Below are positions 8,299-16,602 of a stretch of 64,000 nt of DNA, piece by piece; the first letter of the stretch is position 1; every line of letters starts with the position of its first letter. The stretch lies in contig JACJGO010000003.1 of assembly GCA_014163555.1 (NCBI GenBank), forward strand, positions 186,001 to 250,000. Direction: 5' to 3'. Below the pieces are notes generated by a model. That model saw only the letters and a list, made by a program, of their open reading frames with translations, was not told where the DNA came from and searched no databases. The DNA comes from Flavisolibacter longurius (lineage in GTDB: Bacteria > Bacteroidota > Bacteroidia > Chitinophagales > Chitinophagaceae). Made by a program: the position numbers and the translations under genes.

Positions 8299-10152
8299 TT
8301 ATTGCGCCTGCAGCAGACAAACCTTTCCGTCCATAGTGGAGGCGATCAGTCGTTTCCCATCCAGTACATTCACGGTATTGACCATGGAATTATCAATTTT
8401 ATAAGCCCAGGTAATTTTTTGCGCCGTAGGATCAATGGCGTACACCACTCCGTTTCTTGTTCCGAAAAATACAGTGCCTTCTTTTTCAATCAACATGGAT
8501 GGCGCATGTTCATACCCAAAACCAGCATGCATTTTCCAGGCAAGCTGTGGGGCCTCTTTGTTGGTGATAAAGGCCACAACGGTGTCCTGCATGGTTTTGC
8601 CATAAATAAAACGGCCGTCTTCCGACACACCCATGCTTTCTCTTACAGTGGCTTCTTTGGTGCGCCACAACGTTTCTCCGTTATTGAAATTGATAGCCGA
8701 TAAATAACGATCCGGTGCTACCACATACACCACATCGTCTTTGATCACCGGTATGCAGGCGGCAGGTGAATAATTAATTACTGGCGAGCCGTTGTTCCAC
8801 TTCCACAGAAGCGTTCCCGTGCCTTTGTTCAGGGCATAGAGATTTTTGTCCCAGGCACCAAAAACAACAGCGTCTTTGTAAATCACTGGTTTGCTCACAA
8901 CAGGCCCGGTCAGTCCGCTGAACTTCCAGAGCTCTTTTCCGGTATTCAGGTCAAGAGCCCGAAAGGAATGATCGCTGCCGCCGATGTAAACCACTGCTTC
9001 CTCAATCAGGGGTGAACCAAGGACAGCAGCACCTGTCACGGTTTTCCAAACCTGCTTGCCCATGTGGTTGATGCAATAAATCGCACCATCGGCAGAACCC
9101 ACCACAGTTTTTGTTTGATTGCCTATGCCTGCAAATGCTGGAGAGGAAAAGATGGGCCCCTGCGTGTTAAAGACCCATTTGCGCTTGCCGCTTTCCAAGG
9201 CCAGGGCTTCAATGTTTCCGTTTTGGTTACCAACAATTACCAGGTTGCCCACCACTGCTGGTGTAGAAATAACATTGGCGGCAGAATGATAGGTCCAGGC
9301 AGCGGTTACCTGCGGGTATTGCTGGTTAATGGAAAAATCAGGACGGGGAAAAGCTTTTGTTTTGTCGTATTGCTGCAGGCTAACGGCAACGCCTGTCCAT
9401 TTTTTTTCTTCCTTTGAAACAGGCTTGCGTTCGGTAAAGGTGATGGAATCCTGCCGTACATCCACCAGGTTGTACCCGCCTTCGGCTGCTTTGGCCCGCA
9501 GGTTGGAGCGGCCCATAATGGCAGGAAGTTCTTCGGCCTTTACGGGGCGGTTATTGTGCCCGTGACCGCAAAGTGCCAAAATGGTGGCTTTTTCCTTTAG
9601 CATATCGATGATCTCGTACCAGTTGTCGAGACCATTGTCGAGCGGGTAGTGATTGAGAAAAATGACCGGTTCATTTTTACCGATCTTTTTCAATCGATCC
9701 TTCATCCAGTTCACGGCATGCCGGGGCACATGCCCGTCACTCATGCGTACATAGGGCCCGGAAGCGCAACCGATAAAATGAATGCCGTTGTGCTGAAAAT
9801 AAAACTTATCGTCGCCAAAGGTCTTTGTAAAGCTCAGGCCACCGCTTTCACTCCAGCCGGTATCGTGGTTGCCGGGAATGATGTAATAAGGAATATTTAG
9901 GCTATCAAGAATTCGTTTGGCCAGGGCCAGTTCTTCGTTTGTGCCAAGTTCCGTAATGTCACCGGTAAGTACAACAAAGTCTACATCCGTCATGGCATTG
10001 ATATCCGCTACCGTACGCCGCAGGTCCTCATCGGCGCCACCGTTGGGCGAGCCAATGTGGGTGTCGGAAATAAAGGCAAAGCGGAATGGTTTCTTTTGCG
10101 CAAAAATCGAAAGCGATAAAAGCAAAAGGGTGGATAAGAGAACTTGTTTCAT
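8299..10152 (-). CDS. secreted metallophosphoesterase with C-terminal PQQ-type beta-propeller
   Basis: A 617-residue exported protein. Residues 1-18 are a signal peptide (LLSTLLLLSLSIFAQ). A calcineurin-like phosphoesterase follows (about 23-270) with all metal motifs: FISDTHIG, TGDITELG, GNHDTG, NHYPL and GHGHNN. The C-terminal half (about 300-617) has repeated WxF/GxLxWK blades such as GNIEALALESGKRKWVF and HSFRALDLNTGKELWKF, a PQQ-like WD-type propeller that probably binds substrate or cell-wall polymer. The substrate is unknown. Start ATG 10152 is chosen because the signal peptide begins there. It is convergent with the small lipoprotein gene. Confidence 0.88.
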   Translation of the reverse strand: MKQVLLSTLLLLSLSIFAQKKPFRFAFISDTHIGSPNGGADEDLRRTVADINAMTDVDFVVLTGDITELGTNEELALAKRILDSLNIPYYIIPGNHDTGWSESGGLSFTKTFGDDKFYFQHNGIHFIGCASGPYVRMSDGHVPRHAVNWMKDRLKKIGKNEPVIFLNHYPLDNGLDNWYEIIDMLKEKATILALCGHGHNNRPVKAEELPAIMGRSNLRAKAAEGGYNLVDVRQDSITFTERKPVSKEEKKWTGVAVSLQQYDKTKAFPRPDFSINQQYPQVTAAWTYHSAANVISTPAVVGNLVIVGNQNGNIEALALESGKRKWVFNTQGPIFSSPAFAGIGNQTKTVVGSADGAIYCINHMGKQVWKTVTGAAVLGSPLIEEAVVYIGGSDHSFRALDLNTGKELWKFSGLTGPVVSKPVIYKDAVVFGAWDKNLYALNKGTGTLLWKWNNGSPVINYSPAACIPVIKDDVVYVVAPDRYLSAINFNNGETLWRTKEATVRESMGVSEDGRFIYGKTMQDTVVAFITNKEAPQLAWKMHAGFGYEHAPSMLIEKEGTVFFGTRNGVVYAIDPTAQKITWAYKIDNSMVNTVNVLDGKRLIASTMDGKVCLLQAQ

Positions 10153-10298
10153 GGTGCACAAATGTAGGGATTTGAAAAGAGGAGTAATAGGTTGGAACCA
10201 TCCTGCCTTCGTCAGGATAAACGCCGGACACAAGGGCAAGGAGAGTCACTGTGTTTCTCTGTGTACTCCCTGTCTCTGTGGTTCAAAAAAACGGCTGC

Positions 10299-10350
10299 TT
10301 AGAATTCCAGCCGCACAAGAGTGCGACGCAACGGCAGTACAATAGCAGCA
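10299..10350 (+). repeat. dispersed 50-base repeat, copy 1
   Basis: From TAGAATT to AGCAC this segment aligns with 20309-20360 with only a few substitutions. The most conserved part is CAGCCGCACAAG then GTGCGACGCAACGG, containing a 5-bp stem CGCAC/GTGCG with a 4-base loop. Both copies are intergenic and in the same orientation. It looks like a non-coding repetitive extragenic element. Confidence 0.75.
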
Positions 10351-10393
10351 CTATAGCCGGTAACAAAAAGAAAATCAGCCTTACGGTCACCTG

Positions 10394-10425
10394 ACTCCAA
10401 ACACCAAACTCCAAACCCCAAACCC
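10394..10425. repeat. degenerate heptamer array (ACNCCAA)
   Basis: Four contiguous 7-base units, ACTCCAA, ACACCAA, ACTCCAA, ACCCCAA, plus a partial fifth. Intergenic, 50 bases before the pyruvate dehydrogenase E2 gene. Same period as the arrays at 8010, 35593, 46890 and 52016. Confidence 0.8.
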
Positions 10426-10474
10426 ATTTTTTCCCTGTTTTCCTTTAATTTCGGCCCTCAAACAAAAACACACA

Positions 10475-12166
10475 ATGGCCGAAGTGATTTTAATGCCCCG
10501 CCTAAGTGATACGATGACAGAAGGGGTGATAGCAGCCTGGCATAAAAAGGTTGGTGATTCCGTAAAGAAAGGCGATTTGCTTGCAGAGATCGAAACTGAT
10601 AAGGCGACGATGGAACTGGAAAGCTATAAAGAGGGTACGTTGTTGCACATCGGTGGCGATAAAGGCTCTAAGATCAATGTGGATGATCTGCTGGCCATTG
10701 TTGGTGCACCCGGTGAAGATATCTCGCAATATGTTTCGGGTGGTAGTGGCGCAGCTCAGGCACCGGCAGCACAGCCGCAGGCCCAGGAAGCGGCTCCGCA
10801 ACAACAGCCGGCCCAACAACCCCAAACCCAGGAAGCCAAACCGCAAACTTCTTCGATCGATGTTTCTAAAATGGACGAAGTGGTGCTGATGCCACGGCTG
10901 AGCGATACCATGACCGAAGGTGTGATTGCCGGCTGGCACAAAAAAGTGGGCGACGATGTGAAAAAAGGCGACCTGCTGGCCGATATTGAAACCGACAAGG
11001 CTACCATGGAACTGGAGAGCTATAAAAACGGCAAGCTTCTTTACCAGGGTGCCAAGCAAGGTGAAAAGATTGCGGTGAACGACCTGCTTTGCATTATTGG
11101 CGAAGAAGGCAAAGTGGATGTGGATGCGATAGTAGCAGCAGCCAAAGGCGGTGGTGGACAAGTGCAAAGTTCTGATTCGGGAGTTCAAAGCCAAGAGGCT
11201 CAGCCCCAAGAACCGCAGCCTCAATCTCAACCGCAGTCTCAAACTGATGGCGATGGCCGTTTAAAGGCTTCTCCGCTGGCGAAAAAGATCGCACAGGAAA
11301 AAGGCATCGACCTGCGCCAGGTGCAAGGTAGTGGCGATGGCGGTCGCATTATCAAGGCCGATATCGACAACTTCAAGCCTTCGGCACAGCCGGCCCAACA
11401 GGCAACCGCTTCAACACCGCAAACACAGTCTCAACCTCAATCTCAACCTCAATCTCAACCTCAACCTGCCGTCTCCGGACAGGAAGGGTATAGCGATAAC
11501 AATGTTTCGCAAATGCGCAAGGTGATTGCCAAGCGCCTTGGTGAAAGCAAGTTCAGTGCGCCGCATTTTTACCTGACCATGGAGATTGTGATGAACAATG
11601 CCATGCAGGCCCGTACGCAAATGAATGAGGTTAGCGATGTAAAGATTTCCTTCAATGATATGGTGGTGAAAGCCTGTGCCATGGCACTACGCAAGCATCC
11701 AGCGGTAAACAGTTCCTGGATGGGTGATTCTGTACGTACCTACCAGCACATTCATGTGGGTGTGGCCGTTGCCATTGAAGATGGATTGATCGTTCCGGTG
11801 ATTCGTTTTGCCGATCAGAAAACACTCAGCCAGATTGCCGCCGAAACAAAAGAACTGGCAGGCAAGGCAAGAAATAAAAAACTGCAGCCGAATGAATTCA
11901 GTGGAAACACCTTTACCATCTCCAACCTGGGTATGATGGACATTGATGAATTCACGGCCATCATCAATCCGCCCGACAGCGCCATCATGGCTGTCGGCCG
12001 CATTAAAGAAGAAGTGTACCGCAAAGCCGATAAGAGCTTTGATGTACGTAATGTGATGAAGGTAACCCTAAGCTGTGACCACCGCAGTGTGGATGGTGCT
12101 GTGGGCGCCGGCTTCCTGCAAACCTTCAAAAAATACCTGGAGAACCCGGTGACCATGCTGGTCTGA
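10475..12166 (+). CDS. aceF: pyruvate dehydrogenase E2, dihydrolipoamide acetyltransferase with two lipoyl domains
   Basis: A 563-residue core subunit of the pyruvate dehydrogenase complex. Two nearly identical lipoyl domains (about 1-80 and 133-212) carry the lipoylated lysines K43 and K175 in ETDKATME. A peripheral subunit-binding domain lies at about 263-300 and the acetyltransferase domain at about 340-563 with the active-site CDHRSVDG (H536). The domains are joined by linkers rich in Ala, Pro, Gln and Ser; the third is built of PQSQ repeats encoded by a perfect 12-base DNA repeat (11429-11464). The C-terminal end NPVTMLV matches PDH rather than oxoglutarate E2. No E1 or E3 gene is adjacent. 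A terminator follows at 12197. Confidence 0.94.
   Translation: MAEVILMPRLSDTMTEGVIAAWHKKVGDSVKKGDLLAEIETDKATMELESYKEGTLLHIGGDKGSKINVDDLLAIVGAPGEDISQYVSGGSGAAQAPAAQPQAQEAAPQQQPAQQPQTQEAKPQTSSIDVSKMDEVVLMPRLSDTMTEGVIAGWHKKVGDDVKKGDLLADIETDKATMELESYKNGKLLYQGAKQGEKIAVNDLLCIIGEEGKVDVDAIVAAAKGGGGQVQSSDSGVQSQEAQPQEPQPQSQPQSQTDGDGRLKASPLAKKIAQEKGIDLRQVQGSGDGGRIIKADIDNFKPSAQPAQQATASTPQTQSQPQSQPQSQPQPAVSGQEGYSDNNVSQMRKVIAKRLGESKFSAPHFYLTMEIVMNNAMQARTQMNEVSDVKISFNDMVVKACAMALRKHPAVNSSWMGDSVRTYQHIHVGVAVAIEDGLIVPVIRFADQKTLSQIAAETKELAGKARNKKLQPNEFSGNTFTISNLGMMDIDEFTAIINPPDSAIMAVGRIKEEVYRKADKSFDVRNVMKVTLSCDHRSVDGAVGAGFLQTFKKYLENPVTMLV
11429..11464 (+). repeat. three perfect 12-base tandem repeats inside the E2 linker
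   Basis: The unit TCTCAACCTCAA occurs three times back to back (11429, 11441, 11453), each coding for SQPQ. Unit number could change by slippage without breaking the frame, altering only linker length. Confidence 0.9.
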
Positions 12167-12196
12167 GCCGGTGTTTTTGAGGATGAATAAATGAAC

Positions 12197-12232
12197 AAAA
12201 TAGCCGCTGAAATTTTCAGCGGCTATTTTGTT
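12197..12232. terminator. bidirectional intrinsic terminator between E2 and M1 peptidase genes
   Basis: AAAATAGCCGCTGA and TCAGCGGCTATTTT form a 14-bp stem (12197-12210 with 12216-12229), flanked by A and T tracts on both sides, so it can serve both convergent genes. The peptidase stop is immediately next to it at 12233. Confidence 0.9.
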
Positions 12233-13804
12233 TTATTGAAGCTTATACAAAAGTTTCACATCGGGATCAAGCGCAAAAGAAACAGAGCTCCCTTTCACCG
12301 GAACGGTAAAAACATGGTTGGTATCTTTGATGGCAAACTGCTTACGCTGGATTTCGCCATCCGCCATAACCAGGTCAGCTTCCAGTGTTATCTGGTACGG
12401 CTTTCCTTTTTGTTCAACATACAAATAGAATTCATCATTCTGCATTTTTGTGCTGATCTGTAAAACAGGTATGCCTGGCCGGTAGAGCCATTGTTCAAAA
12501 AAAGAGGTGAGTTCTTTGCCGGAAATTTTTTCGGCGATGGCCTGCAGATCGCCTGTCTCGGCATTACTACCCCTGTATTGCTGGTAATAGGTTTGAACAA
12601 TTTGCTGAAAATTTTTGTCGCCAACTTCGTTTCGCAACATGTGCAACACCCAGGCACCTTTGTTATAACTGTTGGGATTTAACAAGGACATCAGGTTTTT
12701 GGTGGAATCAACAACCGGCTGCACCGAACTCAGGGCAAAGCTGACCACTTCATCACGGGCTTTTTCCCAGCGTTCGCGGGCCTTTTCTTTTCCGTATTTT
12801 TTTTCGAAATAATAATTGGTAAAAAAAGTGGCAAAGCCTTCGCTGAGCCAGAGATGCGCAAAACTTTTTTCCGAAACGGCATCACCAAACCATTGGTGAG
12901 CTATTTCGTGTGCCAGCAGGTCTTCTTCGCTTCGTTTGCCTGTTACCGAGCTTTCTGCATAAAAAATGGCGGAAGCATTTTCCATACCCCCGAATATGGT
13001 GGTGGATTGTACATTGGCCAGTTTCTTATAAGGAAAAGGGCCAATGTAGTCGGCAAGAAATTGGAGGATCTCCGGCGCCTGGCCGTAGTCATAAAAACCT
13101 TTGGTGCTGTCCTTGGGGTAAACCCAGGCACTGATGGGAACACCACTAGGCTTTTGCAGATATTCCTTCACCGCAAAACGTGCCACACCGATCACCATCA
13201 CTTTGGTTGCTTGTGGCACATTTTCTTTCCAATGGGTTAATCTGACATCTGCGTTCACTTCTTTTTCTTCCACCCGCAGTCCGTTCGACACTACTTTATA
13301 GTGTTTCGGTGCGGTTACCAAAAATGCAAAGGAAGCCTTGTCATCAGGACGATCATTGCACGGAATCCAGTGGTGGGCACGGTTTGGCCAGTTGTCGGCA
13401 AAAAAGGTGCGTTCACCAAACTTGTTTTTAGCGATGATCAATCCATCGGCGGGAATGCCTTTGTAGTGTACTAATAGCGAAGTTGTGTCTCCTTTGCGGG
13501 CCGCAGGCAGGTGCACAAAAAACTTGTCTTTTTCCTGTTTTACATCCAGGCGATCCGCATCAGCCAATCCCTGGTCCGCAGCCCAAATAATTTTCATGCC
13601 TTTGCCATTGATTTGCCTCCCTGCCAAGTCGAATGAAATTTCCTTTTTATCGGAGCGATGAACAAATTGAATTGCTGTGTAACCAGTCACTGTATCGTGT
13701 TTATCCTGTAGCTCCAGTTCAAAGCGATAATGTAAAACATCAATGTCCTGCGCCAAGGCAATTGTTTGCAGCAACAAGAAGAGGAGCGTTAGTCTCAGAG
13801 TCAT
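12233..13804 (-). CDS. secreted M1-family zinc aminopeptidase
   Basis: A 523-residue peptidase with a signal peptide (residues 1-18, ending IALAQ). The exopeptidase motif FGGMENAS is at 271-278 (GAMEN variant), the zinc site is HEIAHQWFGD with H299, E300, H303, and the third ligand is E322 in LSEGFATFF, 19 residues on. It is shorter than aminopeptidase N (about 870) and ends after the catalytic and a small C-terminal region, like the compact M1 enzymes common in Bacteroidota. It should trim peptides in the periplasm or outside. It is monocistronic, with a shared terminator at its 3' end. Confidence 0.92.
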   Translation of the reverse strand: MTLRLTLLFLLLQTIALAQDIDVLHYRFELELQDKHDTVTGYTAIQFVHRSDKKEISFDLAGRQINGKGMKIIWAADQGLADADRLDVKQEKDKFFVHLPAARKGDTTSLLVHYKGIPADGLIIAKNKFGERTFFADNWPNRAHHWIPCNDRPDDKASFAFLVTAPKHYKVVSNGLRVEEKEVNADVRLTHWKENVPQATKVMVIGVARFAVKEYLQKPSGVPISAWVYPKDSTKGFYDYGQAPEILQFLADYIGPFPYKKLANVQSTTIFGGMENASAIFYAESSVTGKRSEEDLLAHEIAHQWFGDAVSEKSFAHLWLSEGFATFFTNYYFEKKYGKEKARERWEKARDEVVSFALSSVQPVVDSTKNLMSLLNPNSYNKGAWVLHMLRNEVGDKNFQQIVQTYYQQYRGSNAETGDLQAIAEKISGKELTSFFEQWLYRPGIPVLQISTKMQNDEFYLYVEQKGKPYQITLEADLVMADGEIQRKQFAIKDTNHVFTVPVKGSSVSFALDPDVKLLYKLQ

Positions 13805-13880
13805 AGTAAATCAGTTTTCATGGCTACTTACCGGTTGCAATCATGATATCAATTCGAGTAATTCGTGCAAAAAGTAGTGT

Positions 13881-15197
13881 TTAGAGTTTTTCCAGCATTT
13901 CCACCACTTTTTCCCTTCGCAAAATCACATATCCGATCCGGTCGTTGCTGACGCCATCTTTTAGCTGGTAACTAAAAGACAGTTGATCTTCGGTAACGGT
14001 TGTCTCGAAATACTTAAAAGAAATATTGGGATAGGATTTCAGTTCTTCGCCAATTTCATATAAGTGCGTAGAAAGAATAAAAAGGGAGTTTTTTATTTTG
14101 ATCAGGCCTTTGATCACTGTCAGAGAACATTTCATCGCATCCTGCACATTGGTGCCTTTAAACAATTCATCAATCAGCACCAGCCATTTTTTACCGTCGT
14201 TGATTTTGTAGATAGTGTTTTTGATACGCTGCACTTCGTTGAAAAAATAGCTTTCGCCCCTTGCAATGTTGTCAATAACATTAATGTTTGTCAGCAGCCC
14301 GTCGAATAAGGTGAGCTGCATGCTTTTGGCCGGTACACCCATGCCCATGTGGGCCAGGAAAACGGCTGAACCTACCGCTTTGATAAGTGTACTTTTACCG
14401 GCCATATTCGCGCCGGTGAGAAAAATAAAGTTTTCGCGGGGCTGCATCGTCATGTCGTACGGAACCGGTTTTTGCAACAGTACGTGGTAGAGCCCTTCGG
14501 CTTTTAAGAACGGCTCTTCCTGTTCAATAAATTCAGGAAAGTGCAGATCATATGTTTTCACGGCCATCGCCATCGAATACCAGGCTTCCAGGCGACTGTA
14601 AATGTCAATCAGTTCATGCAGCTCGCTTTTGTAGTGCACCCGCATGTGGTAACCATAATACAGGTTTTGCTGTATGGAAAATTTTTCGTCTTCTCCTGTT
14701 TTACTTAATTGCAGCAAGGGCCCTTCCTGCAACAACTTCAACATTCTGTCGATGTAAAACGAAAGGCTGCCGGGTAGCTCTGCACCTTTAAAAAGAAGAA
14801 TGATCTTGCGCAGGCCCCGCATAAAATCCGCAAAATGTTTTACGGAGTATTTTGTCATCGAATAATCTGCACTGTGCAGCAGTTTATATGTGACACTGTT
14901 TACCGGATTCGGATTTTGCGGAATCGGATCGAGGTTATAGTCGAGGAACTTGGCCAACATAATGATGGTGCCGTTGGTGATCTCCAACGGCCAGTCGTCA
15001 ATATGGTTCAGCAGGGTTTTAAGAATCTGCTGTGTGCCGAGAATGCGTTTCAGGTCGTGATGGGGCTCGGTAAAAAAGCGGCGCAGCCATTCTTTTCCGC
15101 CTACGGTTTTGGTAAAATTGAGTTTGTGGAAAATGGAGGCTTCTTCTTCCGTATGAAAAATGGAAATATCGTTGAACGTGATTTTGTCTATCTGCAT
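13881..15197 (-). CDS. short MutS-related ATPase lacking mismatch-binding domains
   Basis: A 438-residue protein with only the lever/clamp region (about 1-240) and the ABC-type ATPase of MutS (about 245-438). Walker A is GANMAGKST, the Walker B/D-loop region is WLVLIDELFKGTNVQDA, and STHLYEIGEEL holds the switch histidine. Canonical MutS is about 850 residues with an N-terminal FxE mismatch-reading domain, absent here, and there is no Smr nuclease domain as in MutS2. Such stand-alone homologues occur widely in Bacteroidota; their role is not established, and mismatch repair should not be assumed. It lies 34 bases upstream of pyrC on the same strand order, so it may be downstream in that operon's read-through. 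Confidence 0.82.
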   Translation of the reverse strand: MQIDKITFNDISIFHTEEEASIFHKLNFTKTVGGKEWLRRFFTEPHHDLKRILGTQQILKTLLNHIDDWPLEITNGTIIMLAKFLDYNLDPIPQNPNPVNSVTYKLLHSADYSMTKYSVKHFADFMRGLRKIILLFKGAELPGSLSFYIDRMLKLLQEGPLLQLSKTGEDEKFSIQQNLYYGYHMRVHYKSELHELIDIYSRLEAWYSMAMAVKTYDLHFPEFIEQEEPFLKAEGLYHVLLQKPVPYDMTMQPRENFIFLTGANMAGKSTLIKAVGSAVFLAHMGMGVPAKSMQLTLFDGLLTNINVIDNIARGESYFFNEVQRIKNTIYKINDGKKWLVLIDELFKGTNVQDAMKCSLTVIKGLIKIKNSLFILSTHLYEIGEELKSYPNISFKYFETTVTEDQLSFSYQLKDGVSNDRIGYVILRREKVVEMLEKL

Positions 15198-15231
15198 AAC
15201 CGCTGATTACCGGGTTTTAGGTTTGCCGTTG

Positions 15232-16575
15232 CTATCGGTCAAATGCCAGCCGCTTTCCTAATTGAGATTCAACAACCCTTCCGTTTTCATAAACAAGAGC
15301 GCCATTGACAAATGTATGGGTGATGGCAGCCGGTAAGCTTGTGCCTTCCAGCGGACTCCAGCCGCATTTGTAAAAAATATTTTCTGTAGCCACGGTTGTG
15401 GTCTGGTTAAGATCCACAAGGACAAGGTCAGCATAATACCCTTCGCGGATATAACCTCTGTCCCTGATCTGGAAACAATCGGCCACGGCATGGCTCATTT
15501 TCTGAACAATTTTTTCCAACGTAATTTTTCCCTGCTGATGATACTGCAGCATCAGCAACAGCGAATGTTGCACGAGTGGAAGGCCGGCGTGTGCTTTTTC
15601 GTAGGGCGGCTCTTTCTCGTTCAACAGGTGCGGGGCATGATCGGTGGCAATCACATCCAGCCGGTCGTCGAGTAAAGCCGCCCAAAGTGCTTCGCGGTTG
15701 TGCGGCGCTTTGATAGCCGGGTTGCATTTAATACGGTAGCCCAGGTTTGCATAATCATCACTGGTAAAATGAAGGTGATGCACACAGACTTCTGCGGTAA
15801 TGCGCTTTTCCTTCAACGGCAGCATATTGGTTAATAACTGCAACTCCCGTTCGGTAGAAATGTGCAGGATATGCAACCTTGTGTTGTGCTTTTTTGCCAG
15901 TTGCACGGCCTTGAAAGAAGATTCAAAACAGGCTTCCTCATCGCGGATAAGCGGATGATCGGCTGGTTCCAGCGCCTCTTTTCCTGCTTTGATGCGCTGG
16001 TAATTTTCTTTGATGATGTCTTCTTCTTCGCAGTGCGTAGCGATCAACACTTCGCTTTCACGGAAGATTTTATCGATCGTGAGATAATTATCTACCAGCA
16101 AATTCCCGGTAGAAGAACCCATGAAGATTTTAATGCCGCAGATGTCTTTTCTTTTTTCATTTGTACGAAGTACCTCATCGGCATTTTCGTTGGAAGTTCC
16201 CATGAAGAAGGAATAGTTGGCCAGCGATGTTGCCGCTGCAATGCTGTATTTTTCTTCCAGCAGGTCCTGCGTTAAGGCAGCAGGAACGGTGTTGGGCATC
16301 TCCATAAACGAAGTAACGCCACCGGCAACGGCGGCTCTCGACTCCGTAAAAATGTTTGCCTTGTGCGTAAGCCCCGGCTCACGAAAGTGTACCTGGTCGT
16401 CAATAGCACCGGGTAAAAGGTATTTTCCTTCACCATTTATCTCGGTTATATTACCGGCGCCTGCATCTATTTGTGGCGCAATTTTTTCAATGCGTTCGTT
16501 GCTGATGAGGATATCTGCCGTGGTAATACAGCCTTCGTTGACGATCTGTATGTTCTTTATCAAATATTTTTGCAT
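15232..16575 (-). CDS. pyrC: dihydroorotase
   Basis: A 447-residue amidohydrolase of pyrimidine synthesis that closes carbamoyl-aspartate to dihydroorotate. IDDQVHFREPGLT (Q61, H63, R65), GIKIFMGSSTG (K149, candidate carbamylated lysine), ATHCEEE, LHILHIST and IATDHAPH supply the binuclear metal site. The first His of the usual HxH pair is Gln here, a feature I recall for Bacteroidota dihydroorotases. Start ATG 16575 begins the small N-terminal beta domain; the open frame upstream to 17223 overlaps the divergent barrel gene and is discarded. Only 27 bases separate the two divergent starts. Confidence 0.92.
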   Translation of the reverse strand: MQKYLIKNIQIVNEGCITTADILISNERIEKIAPQIDAGAGNITEINGEGKYLLPGAIDDQVHFREPGLTHKANIFTESRAAVAGGVTSFMEMPNTVPAALTQDLLEEKYSIAAATSLANYSFFMGTSNENADEVLRTNEKRKDICGIKIFMGSSTGNLLVDNYLTIDKIFRESEVLIATHCEEEDIIKENYQRIKAGKEALEPADHPLIRDEEACFESSFKAVQLAKKHNTRLHILHISTERELQLLTNMLPLKEKRITAEVCVHHLHFTSDDYANLGYRIKCNPAIKAPHNREALWAALLDDRLDVIATDHAPHLLNEKEPPYEKAHAGLPLVQHSLLLMLQYHQQGKITLEKIVQKMSHAVADCFQIRDRGYIREGYYADLVLVDLNQTTTVATENIFYKCGWSPLEGTSLPAAITHTFVNGALVYENGRVVESQLGKRLAFDR

Positions 16576-16602
16576 CTTTCGAAATAAATTAAACCAGCCT
16601 GC

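Larger units (their letters stand above)
10153..10474. other. intergenic region with repeats, no gene seen (322 bases)
   Basis: This spacer between divergent genes holds a small hairpin (ATCCTG / CAGGAT around 10199-10217), a degenerate CTGTG-rich stretch at 10247-10284, one copy of a 50-base dispersed repeat at 10299-10350, and a heptamer array at 10394-10425. A TAATTTCG at 10446-10453 is a weak match to the -7 box of the E2 gene. I see no open frame worth calling. Confidence 0.6.
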
